From Macrostomum hystrix (lineage: Eukaryota > Platyhelminthes > Macrostomidae): a stretch of DNA of 64,000 nucleotides. Under the pieces are notes generated by a model. The model saw only the letters and a program-made list of their open reading frames with translations, searched no databases and had not been told where the DNA came from. The stretch spans positions 12,859,001-12,923,000 of the forward strand of contig CATNEN010000007.1 of assembly GCA_950097015.1 (NCBI GenBank), written 5' to 3'. The position numbers and the translations under genes are program-made. Positions 48,007-60,321 of this stretch are shown piece by piece (positions within the stretch are counted from its first letter, which is position 1; each line of letters opens with the position of its first letter).

Positions 48007-48518
48007 GGTCAGTAAGTAAGTAAGTCAGTAAGCAGGTCAGTAAGTAAGTAAGTAAGTAAGTAGGTCAGTAAGTAAGTAAGTAAGTAAGTAGGTCAGTAAG
48101 TAAGTAAGTAAGTAAGTAGGTCAGTAAGTTAGTAAGTAAGTAAGTAGGTCAGTAAGTAAGTAAGTAAGTAAGTAGGTCAGTAAGTCAGTAAGTAAGTAAG
48201 TAGGTAAGTCAGTAAGTAAGTCAGTAAGTAAGTCAGTAAGTAAGTAGGTCAATAAGTAAGTAGGTCAGTAAGTAAGTCAGTAAGTAAGTAAGTAAGTAAG
48301 TAGGTCAGTAAGTAAGTAAGTAAGTAAGTAGGTCAGTAAGTAAGTAAGTAAGTAAGTAGGTCAGTAAGTTAGTAAGTAAGTAAGTAGGTCAGTAAGTAAG
48401 TAAGTAAGTAAGTAGGTCAGTAAGTCAGTAAGTAAGTAAGTAGGTAAGTCAGTAAGTAAGTCAGTAAGTAAGTCAGTAAGTAAGTAGGTCAATAAGTAAG
48501 TAGGTCAGTAAGTAAGTC

Positions 48519-48558
<40 letters not shown>

Positions 48559-48986
48559 GGTCAATAAGTAAGTAGGTCAGTAAGTAAGTCAGTAAGTAAG
48601 TCAGTAAGTAAGTAAGTAGGTCAGTAAGTCAGTAAGTAAGTAGGTCAGTAAGTAAGTAAGTAAGTAAGTAGGTCAGTAAGTAAGTAAGTAAGTAAGTAGG
48701 TCAGTAAGTCAGTAAGTAAGTAAGTAAGTAAGTCAGTAAGTAAGTAAGTCAGTAAGCAGGTCAGTAAGTAAGTAAGTAAGTAAGTAGGTCATTAAGTAAG
48801 TAAGTAAGTAAGTAGGTCAGTAAGTTAGTAAGTAAGTAAGTAGGTCAGTAAGTAAGTAAGTAAGTAAGTAGGTCAGTAAGTCAGTAAGTAAGTAAGTAGG
48901 TAAGTCAGTAAATAAGTCAGTAAGTAAGTCAGTAAGTAAGTAGGTCAATAAGTAAGTAGGTCAGTAAGTAAGTCAGTAAGTAAGTC

Positions 48987-49022
<36 letters not shown>

Positions 49023-49146
49023 GGTCAATAAGTAAGTAGGTCAGTAAGTAAGTCAGTAAGTAAGTCAGTAAGTAAGTAAGTAGGTCAGTAAGTCAGTAAG
49101 TAAGTAGGTCAGTAAGTAAGTAAGTAAGTAAGTAGGTCAGTAAGTC

Positions 49147-49197
<51 letters not shown>

Positions 49198-49434
49198 CAG
49201 TAAGCAGGTCAGTAAGTAAGTAAGTAAGTAAGTAGGTCAGTAAGTAAGTAAGTAAGTAAGTAGGTCAGTAAGTTAGTAAGTAAGTAAGTAGGTCAGTAAG
49301 TAAGTAAGTAAGTAAGTAGGTCAATAAGTCAGTAAGTAAGTAAGTAGGTAAGTCAGTAAGTAAGTCAGTAAGTAAGTCAGTAAGTAAGTAGGTCAATAAG
49401 TAAGTAGGTCAGTAAGCAGGTCAGTAAGTAAGTC

Positions 49435-49486
<52 letters not shown>

Positions 49487-49814
49487 GGTCAATAAGTAAG
49501 TAGGTCAGTAAGTAAGTCAGTAAGTAAGTCAGTAAGTAAGTAAGTAGGTCAGTAAGTCAGTAAGTAAGTAAGTAAGTAAGTAGGTCAGTAAGTAAGTAAG
49601 TAAGTAAGTAGGTCAGTAAGCAAGTAAGTAAGTAAGTAGGTCAGTAAGTCTGTAAGTCATTAAGTAAGTAAGTAAGTAAGTAGGTCAGTAAGTAAGTAAG
49701 TAGGTCAATAAGTAAGTAGGTCAGTAAGTAAGTCAGTAAGTAAGTCAGTAAGTAAGTAAGTCAGTAATTAAGTAAGTCAGCCAGTAAGTAAGTCAGTAAG
49801 TAAGTAAGTCAGTT

Positions 49815-49846
<32 letters not shown>

Positions 49847-50108
49847 GGTCAGTAAGTCAGTAAGTAAGTAAGTAAGTAAGTCAGCCAGTAAGTAAGTCAG
49901 TAAGTCAGTAAGTAAGTAAGTCAGTCAGTAAGTCAGTAAGTAAGTCAGTAAGTAAGTAGGTAAGTCAGTAAGTAAGTAGGTAAGTCAGTAAGTAAGTAAG
50001 TCAGCCAGTAAGTAAGTCAGTAAGTCAGTAAGTAAGTAGGTAAGTCAGTAAGTAAGTAAGTAAGTAAGTCAGCCAGTAAGTAAGTCAGTAAGTCAGTAAG
50101 TAAGTAAG
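47876..50108. repeat. GTAA tetranucleotide array with AGGTCA and GTCAGT interruptions, 2.2 kb
   Basis: (GTAA)n is broken at regular places by AGGTCAGTAAG and TCAGTAAG. A 240-bp block is repeated almost exactly (48121-48360 against 48361-48600 start the same). Diverged blocks recur to 50.1 kb. On the plus strand it is a dense series of GTAAGT hexamers. Confidence 0.95.
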
Positions 50109-50807
50109 ACACAAAAGCAACTACTCGCAGGTCTGTGTCAAGTCATTTATTACTCGGGCGGCAATAGCTGACAGTTCCTTGACAGCTGCAAGCGCTGCCA
50201 ATGAAAATACACAAGCGCAGCTTTAAAGTCGGACTCTTTAGAAACAGAATGAGTGGCACTGTGCAATGAACTACAGACAGTCGTTCGATTGATCGAGGCT
50301 GAAGTATTTTGAATAATTCAAGACATAATCTGTCAGCGTCTGACTCGCAATGCTCCATCCTACTGGATTTCATTAATCAGGTCTGAATGAATTTGACAGC
50401 TCTGTGCCCATTGTTGACAAGCTGAGGCCGAAGTGCAGGGAACTCAAAAGCCTAGCTTGTAATGAAGGCGGGATGCACGCACATCGGGCCTAATGAAATC
50501 CGTCTCGAGCTGCGTACAGTTTCAATTTGAAAACAAAATCACAGAAGCTGGAACTCGGGCTGCAGGCTGTCATTATTGATTTCCGGGCACACTCAGAGCT
50601 TCCGGTTGCTGACTCTGGTTGAAGAGTGTCACAACAGAAAGTAAGCGCTGCTAGGACGGCCGTCACATGGACTGCTTGAATGCCGCAATCCCATTTGCTA
50701 GGCAGTCTGCAGCCCACCTGCCAGAAACTATTGCAAAGCACAAATAGTTCGCATCGAAAGGTCCAAGCGGAAACTTGGGCCCAGAAGTTAGCGCTCAGTT
50801 GGCCAGC
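50109..50807. other. GPCR 3' flank
   Basis: No other gene. A minus-strand AATAAA (TTTATT at 50146-50151) lies about 0.66 kb downstream of the GPCR stop and is the nearest plausible polyadenylation signal. Confidence 0.4.
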
Positions 50808-53800
50808 TCAGAAAGCCGTGTCCTCGGAGGCTCCAGCAGGTCGACGCTGCGTCTTAGTGCGCACAATCTGCACGCTGGAAGTGCCACCAGGAGCAGAAGC
50901 CGATGCGGCCAGAAGGCGCCTCAGGGGAATCTCCAGTCGAGGATCTCCAGTCTGCTGCGGCTCCCGCCGCGGTGTCCGCAGGCTCACGTAGAGTCTGGAC
51001 ACCGAACCGGAGCCCCCGGCCGATGCCGTGCGGATCCGCAACCGTGGCTTCTGGCTGCACCGCCTGTGATAGGGACATGAGGTGCGGGAGCTAGAAAGGG
51101 TCAGCTGGACAGTCACATAGACATGAGGTGCGGGAGCTAGAAAGGGTCAGCTGGACAGTCACATAGACATGAGGTGCGGGAGCTAGAAAGGGTCAGCTGG
51201 ACAGTCACATAGACATGAGGTGCTGGAGCTAGAAAGGGTCAGCTGGACAAGCACATAGACATGAGGTGCTGGAGCTAGAAAGGGTCAGCTGGACAGTCAC
51301 ATAGACATGAGGTGCTGGAGCTATAAAGGGTGAGCTGGACAAGCACATAGACATGAGGTGCTGGAGCTAGAAAGGGTCAGCTGGACAGTCACATAGACAT
51401 GTGATTGTGAGATGCGGGAGCCACATGAGGTGCGAAGGACCGGAGGTTGGGCCATCGATTGTTGAATCGCAATCTGCTAATCTAGCTAAAAGCGAACACC
51501 TAATCACCTAATCACCTAATCACAGTCCGCCGGTATGCAGCCTGCGCTAGAAGACTGTTAATAAAAGCCCAAACTGGATGCACAAGCAGAATTTGCATTT
51601 TTCTTCTTTCACACGCAGAGTTCCGGATTTTAATTATAGAGGCCGACACTTTCCCACGCTGGAAAATGACACAGTTATTCTAAAATTGTGAGGCTCTACC
51701 AGATTGTGGATTCAGGATGGCAATCATTAAGTTTATCAGGTAGAACTCTGTGCCTCCGTGGTTTCTCAGTGTGGCAAAGGAAGCAGGTACTTTCTTAGCT
51801 TTTGACTTATGGGCAATTATGCACTATATTAGTTGCTTGCACTTTATTAGTTGCTATAATCCTTGACCTAAGTTAGGGAAATCATCTACCTGGCTATTCG
51901 AATCGATGAGCTTTACATATTTCTGGCAACCATAATCCACTGAGAGTCTTCGATTTGAATAGCTGAACTCACCATACTTAGTTATTGCCTTGTACAGTAG
52001 CGCCTTTTATTTTAGCCGGGCTTCACAGCTCGCACCACAGGTAAAAACTGTCTACTAAAGGACCGAATCTCACCAGCAAAACAGCAGCATGAACTGGTTC
52101 TTGAAGATGGTGTTGAAGGTGAAGTACAGGATAAAGTTGCAGGCCGAGTTGAAGCAAACGAACACGTCCGTGATCTCACGCACACCCCGAACCAAGTAGC
52201 TTTCCTCCACGAAGCCATAGTTGAGCACGGAGCTGAGCACAGCGTCCGGCAGGATGCTGAGCGTGAACACGAGCACCACTGTGAGCAGCATGATGGTGAT
52301 GCGGTGCCGCCCCATCAGTCGACGGCGGCTTCGTGACCGCCGCAGGGCGCGCACAATGAAGGCATTGAGGCCGATCAGCATGGCCAGTGGCACCAGGAAC
52401 CGAGTGCCGTAGATCAGCCAGGTGTACGGCTTCCGGTACGGGCTGGCCTGCCAGCGCTCGGTCTCCACCACCAGGTGCCTCACTGCCTGCGCAGTGCCGT
52501 TGGCCACCAGCTCGATGCAGCGGATGGACTCGTAGCGCATCAGGTGCGGCAGGCAGAGCAGCGTCAGCAGCGAGCAACTGGTCAACACAATCAGCTTGGA
52601 GCCACGCAACGTGCACAGGCGCTTGGCGCGGCTCGGAGCTGCCACCAGAATGAAGCTGCAAGATTAGAAAACGGGGGCTTTTGTGTAGAAAGTGCTCTTA
52701 TTGCTTGTCCTCTTACCATTGAGAATCGCGAAACGGAAATGGGCCAGAGTTATGCGAGAGCGGCTGTTTCAAATACACGCTGCATACTTCACGGTATCTC
52801 CCAAACCGAATGACCGATTTTCCTGAATATCCATCATCTGAATCAAAATTTTCCACTCTTTACGATGTACTAACTTTCAAGGCCGTGCGAGTCAGCACCG
52901 TCGTGATATTCAGCGATTATTACCGAAGACCCTTGTGACAAGGACATATAACATTGCTCTGTATCAAACCTCTTTGGCGATGTTTTTTGATTCTGGAAGC
53001 TGTTTAATCGGATAGAACGGAACATTTTAGCCCGTGATTTCATGGCGATTGATACATTTTGGGAGATACACAAAAATAGGAAATGAGGCCCGTGATCTCA
53101 TGGCGATTGATACATTTTGGGAGATACACAAAAATAGGAAATGAGGCCCGTGATCTCATGGCGATTGATACATTTTGGGAGATACACAAAAATAGGAAAT
53201 GAGGCCCGTGATCTCATGGCGATTGATACATTTTGGGAGATACACAAAAATAGGAAATGAGGCCCGTGATCTCATGGCGATTGATACATTTTGGGAGATA
53301 CACAAAGATAGAAATGAGGCCCGTGATCTCATGGTGATTGATACATTTTGGGAGATACACAAAGATAGAAATGAGGCCCGTGATCTCATGGCGATTGATA
53401 CATTTTGGGAGATACACAAAAATAGGAAATGAGGCCCGTGATCTCATGGCGATTGATACATTTTGGGAGATGCACAAAGATAGAAATGAGGCCCGTGATC
53501 TCATGGTGATTGATACATTTTGGGAGATACACAAAGATAGAAATGAGGCCCGTGATCTCATGGTGATTGATACATTTTGGGAGATACACAAAAATAGGAA
53601 ATGAGGCCCGTGATCTCATGGCGATTGATACATTTTGGGAGATACACAAAAATAGGAAATGAGGCCCGTGATCTCATGGCGATTGATACATTTTGGGAGA
53701 TGCACAAAATAGGAAATGAGGCCCGTGATCTCATGGTGATTGATACATTTTGGGAGATACACAAAGATAGAAATGAGGCCCGTGATCTCATGGTGATTGA

Positions 53801-56800
53801 TACATTTTGGGAGATACACAAAGATAGAAATGAGGCCCGTGATCTCATGGCGATTGATACATTTTGGGAGATGCACAAAATAGGAAATGAGGCCCGTGAT
53901 TTCATGGTGATTGATACATTTTGGGAGATACACAAAGATAGAAATGAGGCCCGTGATCTCATGGCGATTGATACATTTTGGGAGATGCACAAAATAGGAA
54001 ATGAGGCCCGTGATCTCATGGCGATTGATACATTTTGGGAGATGCACAAAATAGGAAATGAGGCCCGTGATCTCATGGTGATTGATACATTTTGGGAGAT
54101 ACACAAAGATAGAAATGAGGCCCGTGATCTCATGGTGATTGATACATTTTGGGAGATGCACAAAATAGGAAATGAGGCCCGTGATCTCATGGTGATTGAT
54201 ACATTTTGGGAGATACACAAAGATAGAAATGAGGCCCGTGATCTTTCTACTGCTAACTAGCTGGGGACCGCAGTCTTGTTGCCCCATCATTAATCAGCTC
54301 TCTCCAACAAACTCGCTGACTGATGAGGTGAAGCATCTCGCAGCTGAAAAAGTGAGTCCTGGTCGATCGCAGACTAGTATTGCGTCACTGGTGTCAGACG
54401 GCTCAGTCATTCCCATCCATCAGACTGCAGCCTCTAACAAGCGAACTTTTGAATTGAACTAATTGCCAAATGAGCAGTCGTGAGTAAGGATGACTGATCA
54501 ATGACCACAATTTCCCATCTAAAATATTTACTCTCCCAAGCTCTGCCTCAGCTGCCGCAGCTCTCGCCGAGTCCGCCCAGCTGGAGAGGCCCGGCTCAGC
54601 TGGGCTGGCTGAGCATGCTGGGATTCGAATTAAATCCTTTCGTACGGACGATTTTGAAAACCATACATTCTATTTTTCTGCTTTTAATTGCATCACCACA
54701 AGGCAAACAAATTTCAATAAACTAATAGGGCCAATCCTAAATATAAATTGGCTGGAAGCAGGGTAAGCAGATAAGCAGGGTGAGAAGGTAAGCTGATATA
54801 GCAGGGTAAGCAGTGTAAGCAGATAAGCAGGGTGAGAAGGTAAGCTGATATAGCAGGGTAAGCAGTGTAAGCAGATAAGCAGGGTGAGAAGGTAAGCTGA
54901 TATAGAAGGTAAGCAGGGTAAGCAAGTAAACTGATAAGCAGGGTAAGCAGGTAAGCTGGTCAGCAGGGTAAGCAGGTAAGCTGGTCAGCAGGTAAGCTGA
55001 TAAGCAGGGTAAGCAGGTAAGCTGGTAAGCAGGGTAAGCAGGTAAGCAGAGTAATCAGGTAAGCTGGTCAGCACGTAAGCTGATAAGCAGGGTAAGCAGG
55101 TAGGCTGATAAGCAGGGTAAGCAGGTAAGCTGGTAAGCAGGGTAAGCTGATAAGCAGGGTAAGCAGTTAAGCTGGTAAGCAGGGTAAGCAGGGTAAGCAG
55201 GGTAAGCAGGTAAGCAGGTAAGCTGATAAGCAGGGTAAGCAGGTAGGCTGATAAGCAGAGTAATCAGGTGAGCTGGTAAGCAAGTAAGCTGGTAAGCAGG
55301 GTAAGCAGGTAAGCAGAGTAATCAGGTGAGCTGGTAAGCAAGTAAGCTGGTAAGCAGGTAAGCTGATAAGGAGGGTAAGCAGGTAAGCTGGTAAGCAGGG
55401 TAAGCAGGTAAGCAGAGTAATCAGGTGAGCTGGTAAGCAAGTAAGCTGGTAAGCAGGTAAGCTGATAAGCAGGGTAAGCAGGTAAGCTGGTAAGCAGGGT
55501 AAGCAGGTAAGCAGAGTAATCAGGTAAGCTGGTCAGCACGTAAGCTGATAAGCAGGGTAAGCAGGTAGGCTGATAAGCAGGGTAAGCAGGTAAGCTGGTA
55601 AGCAGGGTAAGCTGATAAGCAGGGTAAGCAGTTAAGCTGGTAAGCAGGGTAAGCAGGGTAAGCAGGGTAAGCAGGTAAGCAGGTAAGCTGATAAGCAGGG
55701 TAAGCAGGTAGGCTGATAAGCAGAGTAATCAGGTGAGCTGGTAAGCAAGTAAGCTGGTAAGCAGGGTAAGCAGGTAAGCAGAGTAATCAGGTGAGCTGGT
55801 AAGCAAGTAAGCTGGTAAGCAGGTAAGCTGATAAGGAGGGTAAGCAGGTAAGCTGGTAAGCAGGGTAAGCAGGTAAGCAGAGTAATCAGGTAAGCTGGTC
55901 AGCACGTAAGCTGATAAGCAGGGTAAGCAGGTAGGCTGATAAGCAGGGTAAGCAGGTAAGCTGGTAAGCAGGGTAAGCTGATAAGCAGGGTAAGCAGTTA
56001 AGCTGGTAAGCAGGGTAAGCAGGTAAGCTGGTCAGCAGGGTAAGCAGGTAAGCTGGTCAGCAGGTAAGCTGATAAGCAGGGTAAGCAGGTAAGCTGGTAA
56101 GCAGGGTAAGCAGGTAAGCAGAGTAATCAGGTAAGCTGGTCAGCACGTAAGCTGATAAGCAGGGTAAGCAGGTAGGCTGATAAGCAGGGTAAGCAGGTAA
56201 GCTGGTAAGCAGGGTAAGCTGATAAGCAGGGTAAGCAGTTAAGCTGGTAAGCAGGGTAAGCAGGGTAAGCAGGGTAAGCAGGTAAGCAGGTAAGCTGATA
56301 AGCAGGGTAAGCAGGTAGGCTGATAAGCAGAGTAATCAGGTGAGCTGGTAAGCAAGTAAGCTGGTAAGCAGGGTAAGCAGGTAAGCAGAGTAATCAGGTG
56401 AGCTGGTAAGCAAGTAAGCTGGTAAGCAGGTAAGCTGATAAGGAGGGTAAGCAGGTAAGCTGGTAAGCAGGGTAAGCAGGTAAGCAGGGTGAGAAGGTAA
56501 GCTGGTAAGCAGTGTAAGCAGATAAGCAGGGTGAGAAGGTAAGCTGATATAGCAGGGTAAGCAGTGTAAGCAGATAAGCAGGGTGAGAAGGTAAGCTGAT
56601 ATAGCAGGGTAAGCAGTGTAAGCAGATAAGCAGGGTGAGAAGGTAAGCTGATATAGCAGGGTAAGCAGTGTAAGCAGATAAGCAGGGTGAGAAGGTAAGC
56701 TGATATAGAAGGTAAGCAGGGTAAGCAAGTAAACTGATAAGCAGGGTAAGCAGGTAAGCTGGTCAGCAGGGTAAGCAGGTAAGCTGGTCAGCAGGTAAGC

Positions 56801-59800
56801 TGATAAGCAGGGTAAGCAGGTAAGCTGGTAAGCAGGGTAAGCAGGTAAGCAGAGTAATCAGGTAAGCTGGTCAGCACGTAAGCTGATAAGCAGGGTAAGC
56901 AGGTAGGCTGATAAGCAGGGTAAGCAGGTAAGCTGGTAAGCAGGGTAAGCTGATAAGCAGGGTAAGCAGTTAAGCTGGTAAGCAGGGTAAGCAGGGTAAG
57001 CAGGGTAAGCAGGTAAGCAGGTAAGCTGATAAGCAGGGTAAGCAGGTAGGCTGATAAGCAGAGTAATCAGGTGAGCTGGTAAGCAAGTAAGCTGGTAAGC
57101 AGGGTAAGCAGGTAAGCAGAGTAATCAGGTGAGCTGGTAAGCAAGTAAGCTGGTAAGCAGGTAAGCTGATAAGGAGGGTAAGCAGGTAAGCTGGTAAGCA
57201 GGGTAAGCAGGTAAGCAGAGTAATCAGGTGAGCTGGTAAGCAAGTAAGCTGGTAAGCAGGTAAGCTGATAAGCAGGGTAAGCAGGTAAGCTGGTAAGCAG
57301 GGTAAGCAGGTAAGCAGAGTAATCAGGTAAGCTGGTCAGCACGTAAGCTGATAAGCAGGGTAAGCAGGTAGGCTGATAAGCAGGGTAAGCAGGTAAGCTG
57401 GTAAGCAGGGTAAGCTGATAAGCAGGGTAAGCAGTTAAGCTGGTAAGCAGGGTAAGCAGGGTAAGCAGGGTAAGCAGGTAAGCAGGTAAGCTGATAAGCA
57501 GGGTAAGCAGGTAGGCTGATAAGCAGAGTAATCAGGTGAGCTGGTAAGCAAGTAAGCTGGTAAGCAGGGTAAGCAGGTAAGCAGAGTAATCAGGTGAGCT
57601 GGTAAGCAAGTAAGCTGGTAAGCAGGTAAGCTGATAAGGAGGGTAAGCAGGTAAGCTGGTAAGCAGGGTAAGCAGGTAAGCAGGGTGAGAAGGTAAGCTG
57701 GTAAGCAGTGTAAGCAGATAAGCAGGGTGAGAAGGTAAGCTGATATAGCAGGGTAAGCAGTGTAAGCAGATAAGCAGGGTGAGAAGGTAAGCTGATATAG
57801 CAGGGTAAGCAGTGTAAGCAGATAAGCAGGGTGAGAAGGTAAGCTGATATAGCAGGGTAAGCAGTGTAAGCAGATAAGCAGGGTGAGAAGGTAAGCTGAT
57901 ATAGAAGGTAAGCAGGGTAAGCAAGTAAACTGATAAGCAGGGTAAGCAGGTAAGCTGGTCAGCAGGGTAAGCAGGTAAGCTGGTCAGCAGGTAAGCTGAT
58001 AAGCAGGGTAAGCAGGTAAGCTGGTAGGCAGGGTAAGCAGGTAAGCAGAGTAATCAGGTAAGCTGGTCAGCACGTAAGCTGATAAGCAGGGTAAGCAGGT
58101 AGGCTGATAAGCAGGGTAAGCAGGTAAGCTGGTAAGCAGGGTAAGCTGATAAGCAGGGTAAGCAGTTAAGCTGGTAAGCAGGGTAAGCAGGGTAAGCAGG
58201 GTAAGCAGGTAAGCAGGTAAGCTGATAAGCAGGGTAAGCAGGTAGGCTGATAAGCAGAGTAATCAGGTGAGCTGGTAAGCAAGTAAGCTGGTAAGCAGGG
58301 TAAGCAGGTAAGCAGAGTAATCAGGTGAGCTGGTAAGCAAGTAAGCTGGTAAGCAGGTAAGCTGATAAGGAGGGTAAGCAGGTAAGCTGGTAAGCAGGGT
58401 AAGCAGGTAAGCAGAGTAATCAGGTGAGCTGGTAAGCAAGTAAGCTGGTAAGCAGGTAAGCTGATAAGCAGGGTAAGCAGGTAAGCTGGTAAGCAGGGTA
58501 AGCAGGTAAGCAGAGTAATCAGGTAAGCTGGTCAGCACGTAAGCTGATAAGCAGGGTAAGCAGGTAGGCTGATAAGCAGGGTAAGCAGGTAAGCTGGTAA
58601 GCAGGGTAAGCTGATAAGCAGGGTAAGCAGTTAAGCTGGTAAGCAGGGTAAGCAGGGTAAGCAGGGTAAGCAGGTAAGCAGGTAAGCTGATAAGCAGGGT
58701 AAGCAGGTAGGCTGATAAGCAGAGTAATCAGGTGAGCTGGTAAGCAAGTAAGCTGGTAAGCAGGGTAAGCAGGTAAGCAGAGTAATCAGGTGAGCTGGTA
58801 AGCAAGTAAGCTGGTAAGCAGGTAAGCTGATAAGGAGGGTAAGCAGGTAAGCTGGTAAGCAGGGTAAGCAGGTAAGCAGAGTAATCAGGTAAGCTGGTCA
58901 GCACGTAAGCTGATAAGCAGGGTAAGCAGGTAGGCTGATAAGCAGGGTAAGCAGGTAAGCTGGTAAGCAGGGTAAGCTGATAAGCAGGGTAAGCAGTTAA
59001 GCTGGTAAGCAGGGTAAGCAGGTAAGCTGGTCAGCAGGGTAAGCAGGTAAGCTGGTCAGCAGGTAAGCTGATAAGCAGGGTAAGCAGGTAAGCTGGTAAG
59101 CAGGGTAAGCAGGTAAGCAGAGTAATCAGGTAAGCTGGTCAGCACGTAAGCTGATAAGCAGGGTAAGCAGGTAGGCTGATAAGCAGGGTAAGCAGGTAAG
59201 CTGGTAAGCAGGGTAAGCTGATAAGCAGGGTAAGCAGTTAAGCTGGTAAGCAGGGTAAGCAGGGTAAGCAGGGTAAGCAGGTAAGCAGGTAAGCTGATAA
59301 GCAGGGTAAGCAGGTAGGCTGATAAGCAGAGTAATCAGGTGAGCTGGTAAGCAAGTAAGCTGGTAAGCAGGGTAAGCAGGTAAGCAGAGTAATCAGGTGA
59401 GCTGGTAAGCAAGTAAGCTGGTAAGCAGGTAAGCTGATAAGGAGGGTAAGCAGGTAAGCTGGTAAGCAGGGTAAGCAGGTAAGCAGAGTAATCAGGTAAG
59501 CTGGTCAGCACGTAAGCTGATAAGCAGGGTAAGCAGGTAGGCTGATAAGCAGGGTAAGCAGGTAAGCTGGTAAGCAGGGTAAGCTGATAAGCAGGGTAAG
59601 CAGTTAAGCTGGTAAGCAGGGTAAGCAGGGTAAGCAGGGTAAGCAGGTAAGCAGGTAAGCTGATAAGCAGGGTAAGCAGGTAGGCTGATAAGCAGAGTAA
59701 TCAGGTGAGCTGGTAAGCAAGTAAGCTGGTAAGCAGGGTAAGCAGGTAAGCAGAGTAATCAGGTGAGCTGGTAAGCAAGTAAGCTGGTAAGCAGGTAAGC

Positions 59801-60321
59801 TGATAAGCAGGGTAAGCAGGTAAGCTGGTAAGCAGGGTAAGCTGATAAGCAGGGTAAGCAGTTAAGCTGGTAAGCAGGGTAAGCAGGGTAAGCAGGGTAA
59901 GCAGGTAAGCATGCAGGTTAAGCACTCACCGCTCCGTCGAGATGGCCACTGCCAGCCAGACTGTGATGCTGTTTGACGTCTGCATGACAAAATGGCTGTA
60001 TGGGTAAAGGCTAGCGAACATCTCTGCCTTAGCATCTGGATTCTGAGCGGTGTGCTGCACGAGGATGCTGACGAAGTAGAGAAAATCGTTGGCCAGCTTG
60101 ACCGTGTCGCTGAGGGCCAGGCTCACCAGGAACACGTTGGTGGGTACTGCCAGCTTGCAACTGGAGATAACGATTACACTGACGGCGTTGGCCAAGATGC
60201 CGAAGCTGCAGATCAGCGGGTACACAATGAGCGCCGTGGCGAACTGTGCCCCCAGAAAAAACTGCCGATATTGCTCATCGCTCGGACTGGGCAGAGCCGA
60301 ACAGTTGCCGGCGTCCTGCAT
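50808..60321 (-). CDS. Class A (rhodopsin-like) GPCR, peptide-receptor type, three exons
   Basis: Exons are 59930-60321, 52074-52655 and 50808-51063, GT-AG and in phase, giving 409 residues. Exon 1 holds an NCS sequon, TM1 (GILANAVSVIVI), TM2 (VSLALSD) and TM3, ending at ISTER. Exon 2 completes the DRY-equivalent as TERF, then TM4, TM5, TM6 (ITIMLLTVVLVFTLSILPDA) and TM7 with NFILY in the NPxxY position. The third exon starts in the helix-8 region (FCWRC, a likely palmitoylated Cys) and gives an Arg/Ser/Thr-rich tail. Layout and motifs recall invertebrate FMRFamide-type peptide receptors; the ligand is unknown. The usual Cys before TM3 is not visible. Intron 1 is 7.3 kb and intron 2 is 1.0 kb, both full of tandem repeats. 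A CCAAT box lies about 105 bp upstream (60426-60430). Confidence 0.88.
51072..51405. repeat. 46-bp minisatellite in GPCR intron 2
   Basis: Units read ACATGAGGTGCGGGAGCTAG then AAAGGGTCAGCTGGACAGTC then ACATAG, about seven copies. The array abuts the 3' splice site: the acceptor of exon 3 is at 51064-51065 and the first repeat starts only a few bases away. Confidence 0.93.
51406..52073. other. Rest of GPCR intron 2
   Basis: Non-repetitive AT-rich intron apart from a short (ATCACCTA)n-like run near 51500-51520. Short open frames here are unsupported. Confidence 0.4.
53030..54245. repeat. 55-58-bp minisatellite in GPCR intron 1, about 21 copies
   Basis: Units contain GCCCGTGATCTCATGGCGAT and TGATACATTTTGGGAGATAC. 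Three tail variants (CACAAAAATAGGAAATGAG, CACAAAGATAGAAATGAG, CACAAAATAGGAAATGAG) alternate. The array is open on both strands because of the 57-bp majority period; it is intronic and not a gene. Confidence 0.94.
54246..54744. other. GPCR intron 1 spacer
   Basis: Non-repetitive intron DNA between the two arrays. It includes a small CAGCTG-rich patch near 54545-54605. No gene was seen. Confidence 0.4.
54745..59920. repeat. GTAAGCAG-type array with 1,196-bp higher-order repeats, 5.2 kb
   Basis: Short words (GTAAGCAGG, GTAAGCTGGT, GATAAGCAGG, GTAATCAGG) are arranged in blocks of several hundred bp. Two adjacent 1,196-bp blocks beginning at about 56336 and 57532 are nearly identical; one substitution noticed is A56831 against G58027. 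Further shorter partial blocks lie on both sides. It fills most of GPCR intron 1 and ends about 10 bp from the exon 1 donor. Confidence 0.96.

Noticed and set aside
53156-54290. Frames with FWEIHKDRNEARDLMVIDT repeats and their antisense
   Set aside because: Intronic 57-bp array; open on both strands, no start or splice context, and units of 55 and 58 bp break it.
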